A DNA stretch of 6,171 nucleotides from Granulosicoccaceae bacterium (GTDB lineage Bacteria > Pseudomonadota > Gammaproteobacteria > Granulosicoccales > Granulosicoccaceae), in the NCBI GenBank assembly GCA_023301405.1, contig JALZUX010000637.1, forward strand, positions 1 to 6,171. The letters are read 5' to 3'. The notes below the pieces were generated by a model that was given only the letters and a program-made list of their open reading frames with translations, was not told the origin of the DNA and did not search any database. The position numbers were made by a program, and so were the translations under genes. How positions within the stretch are numbered: the first letter of the stretch is position 1; each line of letters begins with the position of its first letter. Positions 1-5,709 of the stretch are shown here, in pieces.

Positions 1-330
1 ATAATTTGCGGAGGAATCCTTATTCCACTTGTTTGTCCAGACATAAGCCTGACCATTTCTTATTGTGTCGGTCAAGTAGCCGGTTGCTTCGACAAAAGCG
101 ATGAATTCACGGTTAGTGACTTCATACTTCATTATTTCAAACTCATTTACCTCTGCCATTGCAGGCGTTTCGTTAATATCTCCTTTGGCGTCTCCCATCG
201 TGAAGCGGCCAGCGGGAACTGTTATCCAATCAGCGCTAAGTGCTTGAGTAGAGCTTAAGCAAGAAAATATAATTAATACCCATAGGCTAGCCCTTGAGAG
301 TAGTGTCTTGATTTCTGCAATTGGCTGCAT
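1..330 (-). CDS. Secreted formylglycine-generating-enzyme (FGE/SUMF1) domain protein, 5' part
   Basis: This is the first 110 codons of a minus-strand gene that runs off the left edge. Residues 1-33 form a signal peptide: K8 and R13, a hydrophobic core around LWVLIIFSCL (16-25), and a likely cleavage after TQA (30) or ALSA (33). The mature part begins with DWITVPAGRFTMGD, the classic opening of FGE-sulfatase domains (VPAG-F-MG). It continues with E54-P56, then EIMKYEVTNREF (65-76) and FVEATGY (79-85), all hallmarks of the fold. Eukaryotic and aerobic bacterial FGEs convert a sulfatase cysteine to formylglycine. Many bacterial proteins with this domain have other or unknown roles, and the catalytic cysteines would lie in the missing C-terminal part, so activity cannot be judged. 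The ATG at 330 is chosen because an in-frame TAA lies 9 nt upstream of it; no clear Shine-Dalgarno is visible. Confidence 0.9.
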   Translation of the reverse strand, partial: MQPIAEIKTLLSRASLWVLIIFSCLSSTQALSADWITVPAGRFTMGDAKGDINETPAMAEVNEFEIMKYEVTNREFIAFVEATGYLTDTIRNGQAYVWTNKWNKDSSANY

Positions 331-362
331 AAGCTGGATTTAACTCGGGTTGGCCTTACGAT

Positions 363-391
363 GATTTATCAATAATTTGTTCTCTTGACAA
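363..391 (-). promoter_or_regulatory. Weak candidate promoter for the FGE-domain gene
   Basis: On the minus strand a TTGTCA (386-391, five of six matches to the -35 consensus) is followed after 17 nt by TAAATC (363-368, three of six matches to -10). It lies about 33 nt upstream of the ATG at 330. The -35 is good and the -10 poor, so this is only the best candidate visible. Confidence 0.3.
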
Positions 392-841
392 GGCACCATT
401 TGATATAGGATTAAAGACGGATAAAATAGTGTAGCGATACACATTAATGCAGCATATCAGTCAAAGCAACTTCCACTGAAGCTCTGCCGTGACGACAGCG
501 CCATCGCCGCAATTATTCAATTTTGAATAACGTGTATGGCTTGCCGGTATACCGCACGATAGTTCTCAGGCCAGTCCTGTTAGAGTTAATTAGCCTGACG
601 CGCACCGTATAAACTCCAGACCGGAGCATGATGAGCTTATGTTCTTCTTAGGCCAGTGAGATTGTGTGGACAGGCATCTGAGCGTCGATAAACGACGCCT
701 TGCTTTTCGATTCAATAGGATAACCATCAACGTGCTGACGCCTACATCTCCGGCTAGTGGCAATACGGTGTCACGGACGGTGAACATTAAATTAAATTGT
801 ACCGAGCATAGCTAAGCTGGCGTCTTTCCTAATCAGAAATA
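392..841. other. Gene-poor stretch with one weak remnant
   Basis: No intact gene is supported. On the minus strand one frame stays open from about 770 to 513 with a single TAA at 648-650. Its translation is beta-strand-like, with VDGYPIESK before the stop and EEHKLIMLRSGVYTVRVRL after it, and ends at TAA 513-515. A different frame (MFTVRDTVLPLAGDVGV from 787) could be its upstream part after one frameshift near 735. The pattern VDG ... SLA-stop-EEHKL recalls small beta-sandwich domains, and the downstream part faintly recalls RelE-type toxins; neither match is good enough to name it. It may be chance. Confidence 0.25.
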
Positions 842-1225
842 TTAGGGCAGGGATGCGAGGTGAGCACTAGGTGCAAAATAGGTGAATACTGCGGAAATAG
901 TGCAAAATAGGTCGCTTGATCGAGCGAGAAATGTGGCCCGCCGCGTGCCAAGCTTGATCTGGCGAGCTGTGAAGCAATATTTTTGGTTTGTAGCGAATCG
1001 GTGTCGCCAGGAGTGGCCTCTTGAGGGGGTATTGCAGAAAAGCGGTCATTTACAAGCTTTTGCATTGGGTCGGCATCCTGTAGCCATGGGATTGCATGTG
1101 GTTAATAAAGTTAGGATCTTCTTGCAGGCCGCTGGATTCGATCAAACCGCTGGCAATCTTTGCTTTCGGTTAATCTCTGTGAGCTAATTAGCGGACTGAT
1201 TCGATAGTGTCGAACACCGGGTCAT
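842..1225 (-). pseudogene. vapC: Decayed VapC-like PIN-domain toxin
   Basis: VapC toxins are PIN-domain ribonucleases, usually 125-140 aa, with four conserved acidic positions. The minus strand reads ATG at 1225, overlapping the vapB stop as ATGA. After a one-base shift, FDTIESVR (1214-1191) matches the usual (L/F)DTNVLVR. Next come TAA (1190-1188, where Tyr is expected), LAHRD, TAA (1172-1170), then PKAKIASGLIESSGLQEDP and NFINH down to 1098, the expected alpha-helix and FIS/FIN strand of this group. Later frames give GGPHFSLD (942-919) at the place of GGADFSD, and in a third frame FTYFAPSAHLASLP with TAA at 844-842, matching TYTFDRSAARL-LP. The span is 384 bp, or about 128 codons, the family length. 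At least two nonsense codons and three frame changes make it inactive; two acidic residues appear replaced (D to H, D to A). The match is by motif only. Confidence 0.65.
871..912. repeat. 13-bp direct repeat GTGCAAAATAGGT
   Basis: GTGCAAAATAGGT occurs at 871-883 and again at 900-912, start to start 29 bp. It lies inside the 3' part of the vapC remnant, so it may be a small duplication made during decay. The 11-mer TGCAAAATAGG occurs once more, inverted, at 3193-3203 in front of the sulfotransferase gene. Confidence 0.7.
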
Positions 1226-1460
1226 TTGAAGGTTTGATCCATGATTGCGTTATCTATCGTATCGAGGCTAATGGCGGTTATCTGGTTTCTGAATGATGAC
1301 TTTACATCGCTTGGCGCAGAAATGGTAACGGCCCTGCCACCTGAACGATACCTGAGTGATAAAGAAGACCTTGTCTCCGGCTTTGAGATTTAGGGCTTTT
1401 GTTACTCGAGTTGACAGGTTCGATAGCGAGTCGGCTATGTTTACGGAAAGCGCTACACAT
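1222..1460 (-). pseudogene. vapB: Decayed VapB-like AbrB/MazE-type antitoxin
   Basis: AbrB/MazE-type antitoxins are about 75-85 aa, with an N-terminal swapped-hairpin DNA-binding domain and a C-terminal segment that binds the toxin. On the minus strand, STRVT followed by KALNLKAGDKVFFI (about 1399-1358) is a near-textbook AbrB hairpin (R-V-T-IPK-R-K-AL-LK-GDKV), apparently missing the few IPK-type residues after RVT. About seven residues later the reading moves to another frame: GGRAVTISAPSDVK, then SLDTIDNAIMDQ (near 1269-1234), which matches the C-terminal SLEEMDEAIA signature, and TGA at 1224-1222. The distance from an ATG at 1460 gives about 79 codons, the family length, but that ATG is not in frame with the hairpin, so the 5' end is uncertain. 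The stop overlaps the vapC ATG as ATGA, as in live vapBC operons. At least one frameshift makes it inactive. Confidence 0.6.
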
Positions 1461-1934
1461 GAAATGGTCGAATGGGTGAAGGAGTCAACTATACGAGATG
1501 AAATAGTCAATGTGTTGCGTTGAGATTAAACAGCAGTCTGCTGATTGCGGACTGTGTTGCAGTTGATTTTGCCAGCGAGTATTGGTGGTCAGCGACAGCA
1601 GTTGGGACAGTACTGCAGGTGAGGATGGCGACAATTAGTATGTCCAGTTGAGTAGTCACAATTAGAAACCGTTAGTTGCATAATCAATGGTTTCCTACTT
1701 CGGCTCGCCTTAAAATACTCGTAGTGATTACAGTCAGCAAAATCATTGTATGAGTGGATTGTTAGTTTCGGGCTACTGACAATGGCCACACAAATTTGTG
1801 ATATCGCCTGATAAAGCGATAACACAGTCAGTGCTCCAAGACACACTGTGTGAAATGAGCCATATTCGCTTTGTTCTTCCATTCACCATCATAGATCTAT
1901 TTGCCAATGGAGTAATGTAATTGCGTTCAGGGGC
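1461..1934. other. Stretch without a convincing gene
   Basis: Both strands hold only short open frames. The most protein-like is a 50-codon minus-strand frame from a GTG at 1659 to TGA at 1509-1507. It has a hydrophobic run (LDILIVAILTCSTVPTAVA) that ends like a signal peptide and is followed by DHQYSLAKS, but it has no basic n-region and no Shine-Dalgarno. On the plus strand, FVISPDKAITQSV ... DLFANGVM ends at TAA 1918-1920 with no start. Neither is assigned. No terminator is seen after the sulfotransferase stop at 1935. Confidence 0.4.
1789..1851. repeat. Three adjoining inverted repeats
   Basis: In direct succession there are: a perfect 12-bp palindrome CACAAATTTGTG (1789-1800); TATCGC / GCGATA (1802-1807 and 1816-1821) with an 8-nt loop; and ACACAGT / ACTGTGT (1822-1828 and 1845-1851) with a 16-nt loop. 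There is no T-run, so this is not a standard intrinsic terminator. It could be a binding site, a structured transcript, or chance. Confidence 0.5.
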
Positions 1935-3110
1935 CTAAGGGCAGATTCGTCTCCAAATGTAGCTAAACAATTTTCCTGTTCGGTCCTGATTTGCGTGAAC
2001 AGCACGCCAGAGTGCTAACGGTAAGGTTAACAAGTGGGGGATTGTAGACAACGCATTAATCAATTGAGAGCCAGTCCCAGTCGTTGATATCGTATCGTAG
2101 TTGTGCCTTTTCATTTCTTTTCTACACAGAAAATTGACTACCGATTGCTCTGTTTTACTCAGCGTGGTTTGCCACTGCTCGCCAGTGTTTGATTTAAAGC
2201 CAACGCCTGCCTGGTAATTGTTGAATGATGAATTAGCCATAGGAACGTCAAGCATGGGAGCCTCAAAATCTTCTCCAAGCCACTCTGTAATATCGCGTAA
2301 ACAGGGTTCAGCCTGGCCGACAAGATCTTCGTAGCGCACTAGTTTCACGACATCATTACCATGTCGCTGGCGTGCCTTGATCGACGCACGGGCTGCCCCG
2401 CGCCACATGAGCGCAGCAATAATCGGGTGATATGAAGCCCGTGATCGAATGTACTCTTGCACTTGTTCTGGGGTTTCCTTATCGATCTCGCCATTGGCCC
2501 GTTTGCTCCATTCACTATAGCTTGCCACCATTGCTCGCGGGTCGCGCACGATGCACAGAATTTTCGCTTGCTCAAACCCTTCGTGTATATCGCCGATGCG
2601 GAATACATGGCGAGGGGTTTTTTCACCCCAACGAACCTTATTATGCCTTTTAGCATCCAGTTCACAAAAGGCTGTAAGGTAGTAGTCGCAATAGACGGCG
2701 CTCTCTTTACCATTTGCATCACGTAACTGCAGTACTGCCTGCTCAAGCTCGGCACGCGACAGCCACCCTTTATCTGCCTCACCAGCGTACCCAAACGGCC
2801 GGTGCGATAGGGCTAAAAACCAGTCCTGGACCTCGCGGCGTTCTTCATCTGTGGTGATTTCTGTTGAGCATCTGCTGCGTAAATCGTCAAACCAGTGGGT
2901 TTCCGCGCTAATGTGGACGCGCGAATGCAAGCTTAGCGCACGTTGCAACATTGTGGTGCCGGAGCGCGACGCACCGACCACAAATACTGGATTAGACTGC
3001 ATTTCTATTACTCTCAGAGGGGGTGATTGAGGCTCATCCATTTCGCCAAAGTTCACCCATTTAACCGATCTACTGTAGTGCAGGGGCACGGGGCTTTTTG
3101 TACTCGCCAT
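1935..3110 (-). CDS. Sulfotransferase family protein (Sulfotransfer_3 type)
   Basis: This is a complete 391-aa protein. Sulfotransferases move a sulfuryl group from PAPS to a hydroxyl or amine of a carbohydrate, lipid, peptide or small molecule. The PAPS 5'-phosphosulfate loop is PVFVVGASRSGTTML (41-55). It is followed by ISAETHWF (67-74), the family hallmark WGEKTPRH (161-168), the 3'-phosphate site CIVRDPRAMVASYSEW (186-201, with R189 and S197), and VRYEDLV (258-264). All expected key residues are present, so it is probably active; the acceptor cannot be told from sequence. No signal peptide or clear membrane segment is seen, suggesting a cytoplasmic enzyme; residues 349-372 are hydrophobic or amphipathic. 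The ATG at 3110 is chosen because AGAAGG lies 5 nt upstream. Starts at M24 or M37 would shorten the unusual 36-residue lead but have weaker sites. It appears monocistronic, with decayed sequence on both sides. Confidence 0.93.
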   Translation of the reverse strand: MASTKSPVPLHYSRSVKWVNFGEMDEPQSPPLRVIEMQSNPVFVVGASRSGTTMLQRALSLHSRVHISAETHWFDDLRSRCSTEITTDEERREVQDWFLALSHRPFGYAGEADKGWLSRAELEQAVLQLRDANGKESAVYCDYYLTAFCELDAKRHNKVRWGEKTPRHVFRIGDIHEGFEQAKILCIVRDPRAMVASYSEWSKRANGEIDKETPEQVQEYIRSRASYHPIIAALMWRGAARASIKARQRHGNDVVKLVRYEDLVGQAEPCLRDITEWLGEDFEAPMLDVPMANSSFNNYQAGVGFKSNTGEQWQTTLSKTEQSVVNFLCRKEMKRHNYDTISTTGTGSQLINALSTIPHLLTLPLALWRAVHANQDRTGKLFSYIWRRICP

Positions 3111-3115
3111 CTGTA

Positions 3116-3136
3116 CCTTCTACCCTGCGAACAGGG
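3116..3136 (-). promoter_or_regulatory. Shine-Dalgarno and adjacent leader hairpin of the sulfotransferase
   Basis: In the sense of the gene, CCCTG-TTCG-CAGGG (3136-3123) forms a 5-bp GC-rich stem with a TTCG tetraloop. One nucleotide later comes AGAAGG (3121-3116), then 5 nt to the ATG at 3110. The ribosome site itself decides the start. Whether the hairpin affects translation is inference. Confidence 0.55.
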
Positions 3137-3161
3137 ACTACGTAAATTTTTCTAGTGGTTT

Positions 3162-3189
3162 GTCTTGTTTTAATAACAGAAAACAAGAC
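3162..3189. promoter_or_regulatory. Perfect 10-bp inverted repeat around a possible extended -10
   Basis: GTCTTGTTTT (3162-3171) and AAAACAAGAC (3180-3189) are exact inverse complements, separated by the 8-nt AATAACAG. A perfect 10-bp stem at such close spacing is not expected by chance in 6 kb. On the minus strand the centre reads TGTTATTAA (3178-3170), an extended -10 (TG-N-TATTAA, four of six matches plus the TG) with no good -35. It would place a transcript start near 3163, about 52 nt before the sulfotransferase ATG. It is AT-rich with no following T-run in the gene's direction, so an operator is a better guess than a terminator. Confidence 0.5.
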
Positions 3190-3203
3190 GCCCCTATTTT
3201 GCA

Positions 3204-4450
3204 AATTACGAATACTTGCCGTTTCTCCAGTTACCGCAAATACCCATAGTGTATGGATCTCTTAATTTTACCACCACTGAACCATTTAGTACCTAATGAC
3301 TTACGTTAAGAAATATGTACAGCGCGTACCGTAATGTTCTTAACTGAAAATTTAATGCCAAAAGCCCCAGAGTAGATCTTGTGCTTGTATAAAAAGCATG
3401 GTTTCTGCCAATGTCAACTTAATACAGCAACCAATGCCGTACTATGTCTGATTGTTAATGACTGTGTGTACGCACGGTTTGCACGCCGCCGGGCGTCTCG
3501 GCCGGATGTGTGTTTTATGTCGATCTGGTCGCATTTTTTATTATATATCCTAGTAACCTATCGATGATCGACACAGTCGAACGAGCTGTGTTGCTTTTTT
3601 GGTAAACCTCCAGCGCCCGTAAATAGAAGCGCAGAGCCAACCAAAATTCGCCGGTCGACTTGGTGTCCCTGCATAGTATACGGTGCTTTTGCACCACCCT
3701 TCTAGTATCGCACTTTTGCGTATTTTAAACCGAGCACTCATCTGCACTTTACGCCGCCGCGCCCCAGTGTCAGTTTTTTTTGTGTGTTCACTCAACTTTA
3801 CCTTTACTTTCCAGTAAGCGGGTCATTTGCCAGGAAATTCTTAGCGGAAAATGATTTCGCCAGAGGTCGTCGTTACCAGGCCTACTCACGCTTATAATGA
3901 CAAGCCCTTCTCTACAGTCCGTTAGCGGCGACAACGACAGGAAGTTCACTTCTGTATCTCAGAAATCAGTTCCAGTACTTGCAAAACTGACCTGATTCCT
4001 GATCAGATACGCGCCACCAACAGCAGCAGCAATCTCTGTAGCTGATGATCGGCCAACATCACCTTGGGGGGCTCAGGCCCTCGGTAGGGCGGTTCGTGAG
4101 GATAAAACCCTTTTTTGTTTCTGGATAAATGCAATCAGCGAAGTGGATATTTTAGCTTCTGATTCCAGAGACCCCACATTCGTCGTGTAGGATCAACCGA
4201 TCAAATAAATGTGGATTAACCCTCTTACTTACAGAGACACCCAGCATAGTTTGCGTGAATGATCCAAGGCCTGTTCATTGAGAAATACGAATTCTGACAA
4301 AATCACTGCTTTGGCTGAGCAGGGATATTGATTTAAAATAGAGTGTTGTCCGAATCCCGTAGGCTCAACGCTTAATGGCGAAGCCCACCAGTTGATAGCG
4401 GTCATGCGGAAACGTGGGTTCGGTGAGTAGATTACTGGAGCTGCGATGTT
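3204..4450. other. 1.2-kb stretch with no supported gene
   Basis: Several frames are open for 40-80 codons but none shows a recognisable domain. On the minus strand, a TTG-started frame at 3795-3550 (81 codons, AAGG 5 nt upstream) begins SEHTKKTDTGARRRK but is overlapped by equally open frames. Also on the minus strand, one frame runs from 4228 to TGA 3790-3788 broken only by TGA codons (4193-4195, 4073-4075, 3959-3961). Its pieces include GRSSATEIAAAVGGAYLIRN and WQMTRLLESKGKVE, which could be a worn-down gene. On the plus strand 3996-4190 is open too. Opposite strands look equally plausible, so no call is made. The GC-rich run near 4066-4092 has two small stems (GGGC-TCAG-GCCC, GCCCT-CGGT-AGGGC). 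Confidence 0.4.
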
Positions 4451-4480
4451 TTGACAAAGAGCACTTTAATTTTCTGTTAT
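4451..4480 (+). promoter_or_regulatory. Sigma70-type promoter of the two-gene operon
   Basis: A perfect -35 TTGACA (4451-4456) is followed after 18 nt by TGTTAT (4475-4480, four of six matches). The predicted transcript start is near 4487, giving a leader of about 82 nt before the ATG at 4569. It is the best promoter match tied to an intact gene in the window. Confidence 0.6.
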
Positions 4481-4491
4481 TGATACCCGCG

Positions 4492-4523
4492 CCGCGCTTA
4501 CGTGTATTAGACTGACACGGCGG
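4492..4523 (+). promoter_or_regulatory. Bulged hairpin at the 5' end of the operon leader
   Basis: CCGC (4492-4495) pairs with GCGG (4520-4523), and CGTGT (4501-4505) with ACACG (4515-4519). This makes nine base pairs with a 5-nt bulge (GCTTA) on one side and a 9-nt loop. It begins about 5 nt after the predicted transcript start. It could stabilise the message or be chance. Confidence 0.4.
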
Positions 4524-4568
4524 TGCCATATTTCTGTTGTAAAACCTCAAACAGGCAACTTCGAAGTA

Positions 4569-5117
4569 ATGACCAACAGGATCGTTCAGGAACATCCCGA
4601 CCGTGGGAACCGTGCATTCGAGCTAGTAGACGACGCGATCGAATATCAGATCTCAAGTCAATTTGGTGACGAGGAGCTATCAGTCGTGCTGTCGGTATTG
4701 GCGCCCGAGCCAGTTGTAGACGGATCGATGATGTATTTCGTCAGTGAAGTAAATAGAGAAGCATTGATTAAACTTTTTGTTGATCTGCCAGACTCAGAGA
4801 CTTTTACGAAGTTTGTCAACACTGTGCAGCGACGGATCAGAGAGGAGAGCTTCGGTCAGCTAGATGCGGATAACCGTGGATCTGAGATCACCCAAGAGCA
4901 GGTCGAAACTACTATACGTATGTTGGAAACCTATCTGGACCCAACGAGCATCGAAAACTTGCTTTTGGCCCTGCGCCGTCTTTCTGAAGCGCCTGACAAT
5001 CGAGATTGCCTTGATGAGGTCGTGAACGCTTTCAATGGTCTCGGTGTGCAGCAGGGCTCGGTACTGACCTATGCACCGTTCTTTAATACACTCGTCTTAA
5101 GCGCAGGTCTGGATTAA
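4569..5117 (+). CDS. Acidic protein of unknown function, first gene of the glutaredoxin operon
   Basis: This is a complete 182-aa protein that I do not recognise. It is strongly acidic (many Asp/Glu, notably 20-21, 34-36, 148-150), has a single cysteine (C147), no signal peptide and no membrane segment, so it is probably cytoplasmic. Predicted character is mostly helical: VNREALIKLFVDL (61-73), a helix with KFVNTVQRRIREES (81-94), QEQVETTIRMLETYL (109-123), and SIENLLLALRRLSEAP (127-142). The C-terminus is more hydrophobic (VLTYAPFFNTLVLSAGLD). ATG 4569 is preferred: the frame is open upstream only to a TAA at about 4468 and contains no ATG, GTG or TTG there. The Shine-Dalgarno is weak (GAAG, 4563-4566). 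It is followed after 45 nt by the glutaredoxin gene on the same strand, so the two are probably co-transcribed. Codon use and length argue for a real gene; function is open. Confidence 0.82.
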   Translation: MTNRIVQEHPDRGNRAFELVDDAIEYQISSQFGDEELSVVLSVLAPEPVVDGSMMYFVSEVNREALIKLFVDLPDSETFTKFVNTVQRRIREESFGQLDADNRGSEITQEQVETTIRMLETYLDPTSIENLLLALRRLSEAPDNRDCLDEVVNAFNGLGVQQGSVLTYAPFFNTLVLSAGLD

Positions 5118-5162
5118 CAGAGCTTGCGGCTGGCGATTTGGTTCAGATTTCTGAGATAAATT

Positions 5163-5438
5163 ATGGTAGCAAAGGTTGAAATTTACGGTACCAGCTTCTG
5201 TCGGCATTGCGTGGCTGCGCGACACTTGTTGAACTCAAGGCAAATCGACTACACCGAATACCTGATTGATCTGATGCCGCTTGAGCGCACTGAGATGCTG
5301 CGCCGCTGCGGGCGCAAGAAAATGCCTCAGATATTGATCAACGACATACCAGTTGGTGGTGATGAAGATCTGATGATGCTGGATGCCAGCGGCGAATTGG
5401 ACCGGTTATTGGCAACCATAGATGGACGCTCACTTTAA
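5163..5438 (+). CDS. grxC: GrxC-like glutaredoxin with a CRHC active site
   Basis: A 91-aa protein close to the length of bacterial glutaredoxin 3 (about 83-90 aa), a thioredoxin-fold oxidoreductase using glutathione to reduce disulfides or glutathionylated proteins. The family plan is clear: VEIYGTSFCRHCVAARHLL (5-23) at the place of VEIYTKETCPYCHRAKALL, then ERTEMLRRCGRKKMPQILIN (41-60) with cis-Pro P55, GGDEDL (65-70) and LDASGELDRLL (73-83). Both active-site cysteines remain (C13, C16), but the usual Pro-Tyr between them is Arg-His. The conserved lysine before the site, which contacts glutathione, is Thr10. The usual T-V-P is K-M-P, and there is an extra cysteine (C49). It may therefore be a redox protein with altered partner or potential. 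ATG 5163 is the first start; the Shine-Dalgarno is weak (GAG at about -11). It sits second in an operon with the 182-aa protein; the gene that often follows grxC (secB) is not visible. Confidence 0.85.
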   Translation: MVAKVEIYGTSFCRHCVAARHLLNSRQIDYTEYLIDLMPLERTEMLRRCGRKKMPQILINDIPVGGDEDLMMLDASGELDRLLATIDGRSL

Positions 5439-5709
5439 TTTCGACATGAATCATAAGGAGGCCCGTAGCGATACGCAATTGTAAAATATCAGACATATTT
5501 CCTTTGAATTTCACTGGCGCAGAATTCACTATATTCACCGCTTAAGAAGATAGGAAAGCCTAGCTAACAATTTCTAGGGTTCTAGCGTAGTTTCAAGGTT
5601 AGGAGATTGGTTAGCAGGGAAGCTTACTTTTAACGGATAATCAGGTAGTTGGATATTCTCCTTTGTTAGCTTCGAAGGTTGCTATTAGCACTTGGCCTTC
5701 AGCGCGCAA
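5439..5709. other. Gene-free stretch with an orphan Shine-Dalgarno
   Basis: No intact gene and no convincing terminator is seen. A consensus AAGGAGG lies at 5455-5461, but no ATG, GTG or TTG follows at proper distance. The codon 9 nt downstream is ATA (5471-5473), which opens a 24-codon frame (IRNCKISDIFPLNF ...) to TAA at 5543-5545. This could be the worn start of a lost third gene of the operon, or chance. Confidence 0.35.

Noticed and set aside
385..413. Plus-strand TTGACA at 385-390
   Set aside because: No good -10 at 16-18 nt and no plus-strand gene follows; it overlaps the candidate minus-strand -35.
882..1187. Plus-strand 101-codon ATG frame
   Set aside because: It lies opposite the vapC remnant, is rich in Arg, Cys, Trp and Phe like antisense translations, has no Shine-Dalgarno and no recognisable motif.
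1411..1441. Plus-strand TTGACA with TATGTT after 19 nt
   Set aside because: Spacer is long and no gene follows; it lies within the vapB remnant.
1192..1651. Relay of four open plus-strand frames (1192-1296, 1241-1393, 1356-1523, 1502-1651)
   Set aside because: The text looks protein-like, but much of it is antisense to the vapB remnant, whose GDKV and SLDTIDNAI motifs identify the minus strand as the coding one. No family match was seen for the relay.
1589..1882. Minus-strand 97-codon ATG frame
   Set aside because: Rich in Cys, His and Asn, no domain, poor Shine-Dalgarno, and it crosses the inverted-repeat cluster; probably chance.
2345..2794. 149-codon minus-strand frame, and two plus-strand frames near 2432-2726
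   Set aside because: All are shadows of the sulfotransferase gene, which carries the family motifs.
3996..4190. Plus-strand frame with PWGAQALGRAVREDKTLF, reminiscent of thioredoxin-like domains
   Set aside because: The similarity covers under 25 residues, the CxxC is absent, there is a TGA just upstream, and the opposite strand looks equally open.
4365..4595. Minus-strand 76-codon frame overlapping the start of the 182-aa gene
   Set aside because: It runs over the promoter and leader of the plus-strand operon and overlaps its start; a second minus frame is equally open. The end (FPHDRYQLVGFAIKR) is coding-like but could not be assigned.
5338..5538. Minus-strand 66-codon frame across the grxC 3' end
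   Set aside because: Antisense to grxC and without any recognisable motif.
5562..5671. 9-bp inverted repeat AGCTAACAA / TTGTTAGCT spaced 92 nt
   Set aside because: Dozens of 9-bp inverted matches are expected by chance at such spacing in 6 kb; no integron or insertion-sequence ends were seen with it.
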